Source: Pycnopodia helianthoides (Eukaryota > Echinodermata > Asteroidea > Forcipulatida > Asteriidae). From it: a stretch of 64,000 nt of DNA. Below the pieces are notes generated by a model that did not search any database, was not told the DNA's origin, and saw nothing but the letters and a program-made list of their open reading frames with translations. Shown here piece by piece: positions 58,356-64,000 of this stretch (position 1 is the first letter of the stretch; every line of letters begins with the position of its first letter). The stretch covers positions 9,886,094-9,950,093 of the forward strand of contig CM063255.1 of assembly GCA_032158295.1 (NCBI GenBank), read 5' to 3'. The position numbers and the translations under genes are program-made.

Positions 58356-58511
58356 CACCGCTCCGTGTTTGCAATATTCAACCAGCTCCCTATTCATGGT
58401 TTTGTCATTGACTTCACCTCCTTTAACACCAGGGAAGCCTTTCCCTGTAGACAGAATGTTCCCTCGGGAGAATGGCTTGAACAAGGTCTCCTCCGTCTTG
58501 CCCGAGAGCAC
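58356..58511 (-). CDS. DIW-repeat gene, third coding exon
   Basis: 52 codons in phase 0 between TTATAAG and GTGAGT (minus strand). It reads VLSGKTEETLFKPFSRGNIL, then STGKGFPGVKGGEVNDK, then MNRELVEYCKHGAV. Conserved-looking but not assigned to a family. Confidence 0.72.
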
Positions 58512-58962
58512 CTTATAATAAATAAACAAATTTAAACGTAAATACATACAATTGTATTGCATTCAAGACTTAAAGTGAGAAAACATTTTACAAAATAACA
58601 CAAGTATTTCAGTGGTCGTTAATAAGTAGTTCTTAAAGTCAAGTTTTAAACTATCTGACAAAGAATGAAGCATGAAGTTAATCAAGTTTCGTTTTGTTCC
58701 GTTTTGGGGAGGAGACTAGAAATATTATGCATGTTTTGAATCTGTATACCAACTTCGAAAATCACTGTTTAACTTTCCCAGAGTGATGCCAATCTCGGCT
58801 TCAGGCTCTTCATTTCAACAACTTAGTCTACATTTTCTTATGCTATGAATCCAATGGTATCATATACAATGAATTAAAAGGTGTTCCGTTATCTTGGAAC
58901 TTTCAAATTTGCCGCCAAAATGCTGTATTTTTCAAAAAAGAAAGTTACATTACTAAGCTAAC

Positions 58963-59052
58963 CTTTACTCTCGTATGGGACACACGTGATGCAGCCGAAG
59001 GCCGCAAGTGTTCCCGAAGCCAGACACATAAGCCTCGGCTGGGACCGGATCT
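58963..59052 (-). CDS. DIW-repeat gene, second coding exon
   Basis: 30 codons in phase 0 between TCTCGCAG and GTTAGC (minus strand): RSGPSRGLCVWLREHLRPSA, then ASRVSHTRVK. Basic and arginine-rich. Too short for ORF calling; supported by splice sites and by phase agreement with both neighbours. Confidence 0.65.
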
Positions 59053-59195
59053 CTGCGAGAAACAACGGGATTGTGACTACACAATTATTGAAATGGTGGC
59101 ATCCACACACCAACATGAATTAACGAGAAATTGGGCTGGTTAAGATTGTACTAAACTTTTTGGACCAATCCATATAAAACAAGTTGCATTTCAGC

Positions 59196-59370
59196 ATAGA
59201 CCTTATGCACATGACGTCATTTAGGTAGGGCGCCCCCGCTCAGAGGTGGACATGAAGATGACAATTGGCTTTTCTTGTGCACCGCACGTGCAAATCTGTG
59301 CGTTTTCATTGTTTCATCATCAGTTTACCTCTAAGATGGCAGCTTGATGACGTCAATGCAGAAGGTCTAT
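59196..59370. mobile_element. CRE-bearing MITE, copy 1
   Basis: The left end ATAGACCTTATGCACATGAC runs into GTCA; the right end is the near-complement TGACGTCAATGCAGAAGGTC ending in TAT. Each terminal repeat therefore ends in TGACGTCA (59212-59219 and 59348-59355). No coding capacity. Confidence 0.85.
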
Positions 59371-59415
59371 TCCGAGTTTCTACAGAACAATGCATGTAAC
59401 AAGCTGCATTTCAGC

Positions 59416-59590
59416 ATAGACCTTATGCACATGACGTCATTTAGGTAGGGCGCCCCCGCTCAAAGGTGGACATGAAGATGACAATTGGCCTTTCTTGTGC
59501 ACCGCACGTGCAAATCTGTGCGTTTTCATTGTTTCATCATCAGTTCACCTCAAAGATGGCAGCTTGATGACGTCAATGCATAAGGTCTAT
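59416..59590. mobile_element. CRE-bearing MITE, copy 2
   Basis: Same element as copy 1, with TGACGTCA at 59432-59439 and 59568-59575. Its right end, TGCATAAGGTCTAT, matches the left end better than in copy 1. Confidence 0.85.
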
Positions 59591-60410
59591 TCCGAGTTTC
59601 TACAGAACAATGCATGTAACAAGCTAATTATCTTGAAAAAGCTCCCTAGACATTTGGAAATAAAGTAACATTTATACAATTTACGACCGAATGAAATATA
59701 AAACTATTTACATGTCAATATTCAATAATGCCATGAGGAAACAAACATAACAATTTTAAACAATGTCTTTGCTTCAAACATTATAAAAACGCGCGGACCC
59801 TACATTATCATCTAGTCTCGACCTTCACAAAACTAGCACTATCAGCGTTATATCAATATTTGTTCACTATTCATTTCACTCCACTTATAGCAAAAACACA
59901 AACTGAAAATATACACGTTTTAACACATTTTGGAAGATAAAACTTACAGAAGACACGGCCTGGAGGGGAAATTCTTACAAACAAAAGGTTCAACCTGACT
60001 TTCAAAAAGACTAACAAACCCCCATCAAATCAAACTAAAAGCAAACAATCAAACCATCACTACATACATCAAACACCCCAACACCAACAAAATAAAAAAA
60101 AGTCAACCAAAAAATCTTCGAAAAATGAAAATGCAGGAACAAATAGTAAAAGAACAAAAGTATAAGCCTAGAAGAAGCAAAATAACATGACATGTAGGAA
60201 CCTCGGTTTGAATCAAGGTAAATAAAGGTTGTTTACATTTCGTTCAAAACATGGTAAACTTCAATGTGAAGGGAGTGCGACCAGACCGTTACACAATTGA
60301 ATACTTCAATGAGTAGAACACATAGAACGATAAAATGGGGTGATGATCTCTGCGAAATATGGTGATGATCTACATTGCGGTATACAAGTCAAAAGGAGAT
60401 AGTCACTTAC

Positions 60411-60428
60411 CGGTTTGGGGATGGACAT
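60411..60428 (-). CDS. DIW-repeat gene, first coding exon
   Basis: ATG at 60428 gives MSIPKP, followed directly by the strong donor GTAAGTGAC (minus strand). Phase 0 matches the second exon. An 18 bp coding exon is easily missed; the call rests on the donor, the phase and the CRE-containing upstream region. Confidence 0.55.
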
Positions 60429-62587
60429 ATTCACCGATAAGTTTGGTACAAGGGTGAAGTAATTATCACACAGAGGAATATGATAACTCGTAGTAATACA
60501 ATCCTGTTAAATTCTCAAGAAAGATTCGCTTTCGATGCTCGCTGTTCGCTCACAAGATTAAACTGTGAAGTATCGTTTTAAAGTATTGTTTACATTAGTA
60601 ATTGTAACGTGTGAAATGCGTGTTTGCGTTTTTTTCTTCGTCACAAATGACTGTGGTGCTCGTACTTACATAGTTCGTAACAATGCAAACGCGCGTTTTA
60701 TGACGGTGCTATGAATCGCGCATGTTTCCTTTACAGTACCACATGACGCCTCCGTTATGACGTCACAAGCTCAAAAAGCGCTCTCGCTGAGGTCCAATAA
60801 AAACCCATCATTGGCTGAGCGTTCTGGTTACGCGTACGCGCTTACACACGTGCACGCTTGCACGTTTCCATTGTTTGACCGCAATGATGCAGGCCAGTGC
60901 AAGGCTAGACTTGACTCAAGTCCCAATCCCGTGCCATCCCCAGAAAACTATTGTTTTGTGATGCTCTGCATTCCCCAACCTGTTCCGCACGCGGGACAGG
61001 GACTTGACGATGCCGCAGTTGCCTGATATGTAAATGTATTCACTTATGAATATTGTAAACATTGTTGCGTTGATACGTGTTGTCCAATCAAACGCATTCA
61101 ATAAGAAGGCTCGTTCATTTGTTATTTGTTGGGGTTAAGTACTTGAGGATTGAAATACATTTTTTAATAACCAATTATTATAAAAAATAAAGCACGACTA
61201 AATGTTCATTTGAATTTAAAGTAATACGTTGTAACATACATTGGGGTCGGTTTTGTTTGCAAAATTTGAATTTTGGGAAGTGCAATTCAACGACTTATAA
61301 TGCCGACACCCCCTTGCCTGCTGATTAGTTTGCCCGCCCCACGTGCCGCCGCGTTTAGACGCGTGCGCTTACAGTGTCTTGCACTGTGATGTCACAGAGT
61401 ATAATGAATATTATAGCGCTTCCACGCTCCCATTGGTTTTGTACATCTCCCCATTCGGGTAGATTTAAATTAGGAGAAAAACTTCAAAATGCATTTTTTT
61501 TTGGGGGGGGAGTCAATTTTTAAGGCAGTACTGTCACAACAGGATACAATTGCCCAAGTTTTTCTCACCAGATATGAAAAGACCAATGTTAGCCTTAATC
61601 ACAGCCGAAAGGAAAATTTTCTGAGACCCCTGGCAAATTGACATTTTGAGGGCCAAAAATAGGGTAAAAATGTTGATTTTGCAATTTCTAAAAACATGCT
61701 CTAATGCATGACGCAAAAAAAGCATAAGGGTGAAATTAACAGCAATAATTTTTTTTTAAAGTAAAGCCAAGGATGATACTTTGTGGTGATATAAAAGGTT
61801 TTATGAAAAAACTTTGCATTTTGGTAAGGTGGAGTTATAAATATGGGCTAAAAAACAGCTTTTCAGCCCCCAAAATCAGCCTAAAATGCCCAAAACACAA
61901 AATGAGCTGTTACCATGACAACGGGCTTTATATGGATTTGAAATGTCAATTTTTTTTACTTGTATCTTCCATCCACAAAGTATTAAAAAAAAAAAAAATT
62001 GACCGTGAGCACATATGTTAAGTATTTACGTGAAATGACACTTAAACGTTTTGTCAACAATTTGATAGGCGTAATTGTCAAGCAAAAGATCAGAATGAGT
62101 TGAAAGCAGTCTCCACATGACATGCAGCATGCTTACATTATTCTTTTCTGATGTAAATGCTGTAATGCATACCCTACGTGCCTAGGAACTGTATGTAAAT
62201 AAATTTTCCCTTAACAATTACACAAAAAGCTCTCGCATTCACATAAGTGTCAGAAAAAATCAATAATGTACCTTCTGTAAACTCTTCAAAACCGAGAGTG
62301 CAGCAGTCCTAGCATCCAACTTCCCTGGCAATTCGCCAAGTCAGTATATGACCTTAGTCGTAGAATATATTGTTGAGAGAAGATGATTTAATGGCCTTGA
62401 TGGACTATTCTGAACAGACTTCCTTGTTTTGCATAAAGTGTATAATTGTTTAAAAAAGATAATTGAGGTTCTTGTAAGCCGCATTTAAAATGACCCAAAC
62501 CCATAAAGGGTTCATGCGTCCAGAAATGTTCACAATATTGAATTGCGTCATTTTATAAAGCATTAATGCCTTAAAATATGACATAAT
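60429..62587. other. Promoter-side and intergenic sequence, no gene seen
   Basis: The first ~900 bp are richer in CG dinucleotides than the neighbourhood and probably form the promoter region of the minus-strand gene. Beyond 61480 it is AT-rich, with T and G runs near 61493-61511. Open frames up to 89 codons (60757-61026) show no motif. Confidence 0.5.
60758..60765. promoter_or_regulatory. Palindromic CRE (TGACGTCA)
   Basis: Perfect TGACGTCA about 330 bp upstream of the predicted MSIPKP start codon, in a CG-rich stretch. CREB/ATF proteins bind this site in animals. Use in this gene is inferred. Confidence 0.5.
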
Positions 62588-62745
62588 TTAATATCGTGAA
62601 AGTTTCTTAATTAGTGGTGGTGCAGATAACATGACCCCTTGTCTTATGGGTGGTACCACCGGCATGGCTGGTGAAGGAGTCTGATTCTCTGATGTGTTGT
62701 CTACAGACGATGCATTTGGAAGTGTTGGACTACCTATCGGGTTCC
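62588..62745 (-). CDS. Possible terminal exon, unknown protein
   Basis: On the minus strand a pyrimidine-rich CCCCCTTTGCCACAG acceptor precedes a frame reading NPIGSPTLPNASSVDNTSEN, then QTPSPAMPVVPPIRQG, then LIKKLSRY and TAA at 62588-62590. It is Pro/Ser/Asn-rich and looks like a disordered C-terminus. Upstream exons, if any, would be to the right. Chance or a transposon remnant are real alternatives. Confidence 0.3.
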
Positions 62746-62761
62746 CTGTGGCAAAGGGGGA

Positions 62762-64000
62762 TTAACATTATCATTAATAGGGCGGCGGGGGGGGGGGACC
62801 TTCTGCACAGACAATGAGTTCCCTGAGACTGGGTGGGCATCTGTAGACAACTATGGGTTCCTTCCTTAACAGCACGTTGGAAGTCGATATGATGTGATCT
62901 GATGTTTTTTGAAATGGAAAACACACACATTCAGGTTGTGTAATAAATGAAGGCTTAAACACTACTGGGGCTAAATCAATTGTGTTTATTAATTTTTGTA
63001 CAATTCAGTCCACTGATCAAAACAAAGCAGGGGAGCAGGTTTGCCTTTTTAAGGTCACACATTCAACAGATAAAAGCCATTAATTTTAACCTTTGGAATT
63101 GTTCTTCTAGCGGCAGGGCTTGTTATAACACAATGTTACTTGGAAAACTGTGTTCAATGCAGATACAAATACATGTATAAACTTTTACAGTTATTTGTGA
63201 CCTAAGAAATCTTCATTTTTTAGCAAGTTTGATGGAAATATCTATATTTATGTATTCAAGCTTGCAACTGCTTGTAAATTTCTTAAAAGCACACATAATT
63301 TAATGTGAACTTATGACTATTTAATAAAGTTTCTAAAAGATGACCGTCACCTAAAAGTGAGGCTCCGAAGCTGAAGAAAAATTATGTTCATATTAAGCAA
63401 TGGATATCAAAGAGCATAAAAAGTGCTATTTTAAAAATTCTATTTGGGGCTTGATTGCACATTGTTATTTTGCTAAATGCATTCGCACCTGCTAGGCACA
63501 ACACAAATAGAAATTCCACTTCATTCTCCTCAATGGAAGATACAGAGAACCCTGCAAATCAACGTTAAGTTGCTTACTATTACTGGCACTTGTGTAAAAA
63601 ATCAGCTCTTTTTGTCGCTCTTGAAAGAAAATTTGATGCATTACATGTACAATGTTGTTTTTGTACTTCTTGTCTTTGTTTATGTGTATAGATTTGCATG
63701 CTTTTATGCTCTGTATTTAGTCCACTTATTAAACATACTGTCCATTTGCTCATCTGCTCATTTGACACCTCAGTGTTCCACTGCCCCACAATACCATGAC
63801 AAAGTTGTTTTCTTCTTAAATTACAGTGAACTGTTTGTTTACAGTTATTCCGTGTGCTTACTGGAAAAATGAAAGTCATTGCCTGTTTGAACCAAGGTGG
63901 GAAATTGCCAGCACATAAAAACTTTCAGTTCCCATTCAAAATTTTATGTATGTTTGAGATTTGGTTGAACTTTCTATTGAACATTCTGTTAATTTAATTT
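62762..64000. other. No gene supported
   Basis: A G run lies at about 62785-62798. A 131-codon plus-strand frame at 63477-63872 is Leu/Val/Tyr-rich from AT composition, without signal or domain. Nothing else was recognised to the window end. Confidence 0.5.

Larger units (their letters stand above)
59181..59625. repeat. Two-copy tandem duplication, 220 bp unit
   Basis: AAG(T/C)TGCATTTCAGCATAGAC starts at 59181 and again at 59401, and the 220 bp units are almost identical. Each unit holds one 175 bp MITE plus 45 bp of flank. It lies in the first intron of the DIW-repeat gene. Confidence 0.95.

Noticed and set aside
63477..63872. 131-codon frame near the window end
   Set aside because: Composition follows AT content; no motif, no signal peptide pattern, no partner exon.

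Overview
The window looks like genomic DNA from an animal. It is AT-rich, intron-rich and crowded with short non-autonomous DNA transposons, tRNA-derived SINEs and microsatellites. The recognisable genes are metazoan: a GABA-B-type receptor and a fused, two-lobed animal phosphofructokinase. The repeat style (TTAA-flanked MITEs, a MITE ending GGCCCAATTTCATAAAG, tRNA-Leu SINEs) makes me favour a marine invertebrate deuterostome, possibly an echinoderm. That assignment is inference. Nothing bacterial, viral or CRISPR-like is present.

Layout. 1-1085: decayed 3' part of a non-LTR retrotransposon. 3375-15035 (minus): the first two coding exons of a GABA-B receptor-like gene, split by an 11.3 kb intron full of MITEs; the rest of the gene lies left of the window. 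15-28 kb: gene-poor repeat country, with CA-microsatellite modules at two loci, twin long hairpins, a ~160 bp tandem array, and a foldback element carrying an array of CGTTCGAACG palindromes. 28016-33064 (plus): a Tudor/chromo-like first exon and a long exon that combines a transposase-like core with IQ, BRCT and HMG-like segments. 36787-51580 (plus): thirteen exons of a 6-phosphofructokinase copy that keeps its introns but has a -2 frameshift, a +2 frameshift, an in-frame stop, a ~10 bp deletion, a destroyed GGDGS motif and missing exons, so it is an unprocessed pseudogene. Its last exon lies in the spacer of a 2.5 kb inverted repeat. 55702-60428 (minus): an unrecognised, probably disordered protein (665 codons to the first stop) with a repeated DIW motif; the coding tail beyond the stop has decayed. 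60.4-64 kb: promoter-like DNA with a palindromic CRE and one possible terminal exon.

The strongest lead for something undescribed is the 28-33 kb gene, a domain combination of chromatin reader, RNase H-like transposase core, calmodulin-type IQ motif, BRCT and HMG that I cannot assign to a named family. The next most interesting are the DIW-repeat gene with its nested CRE-bearing MITEs and the phosphofructokinase pseudogene. No joint pathway links the genes; they appear to be independent neighbours.
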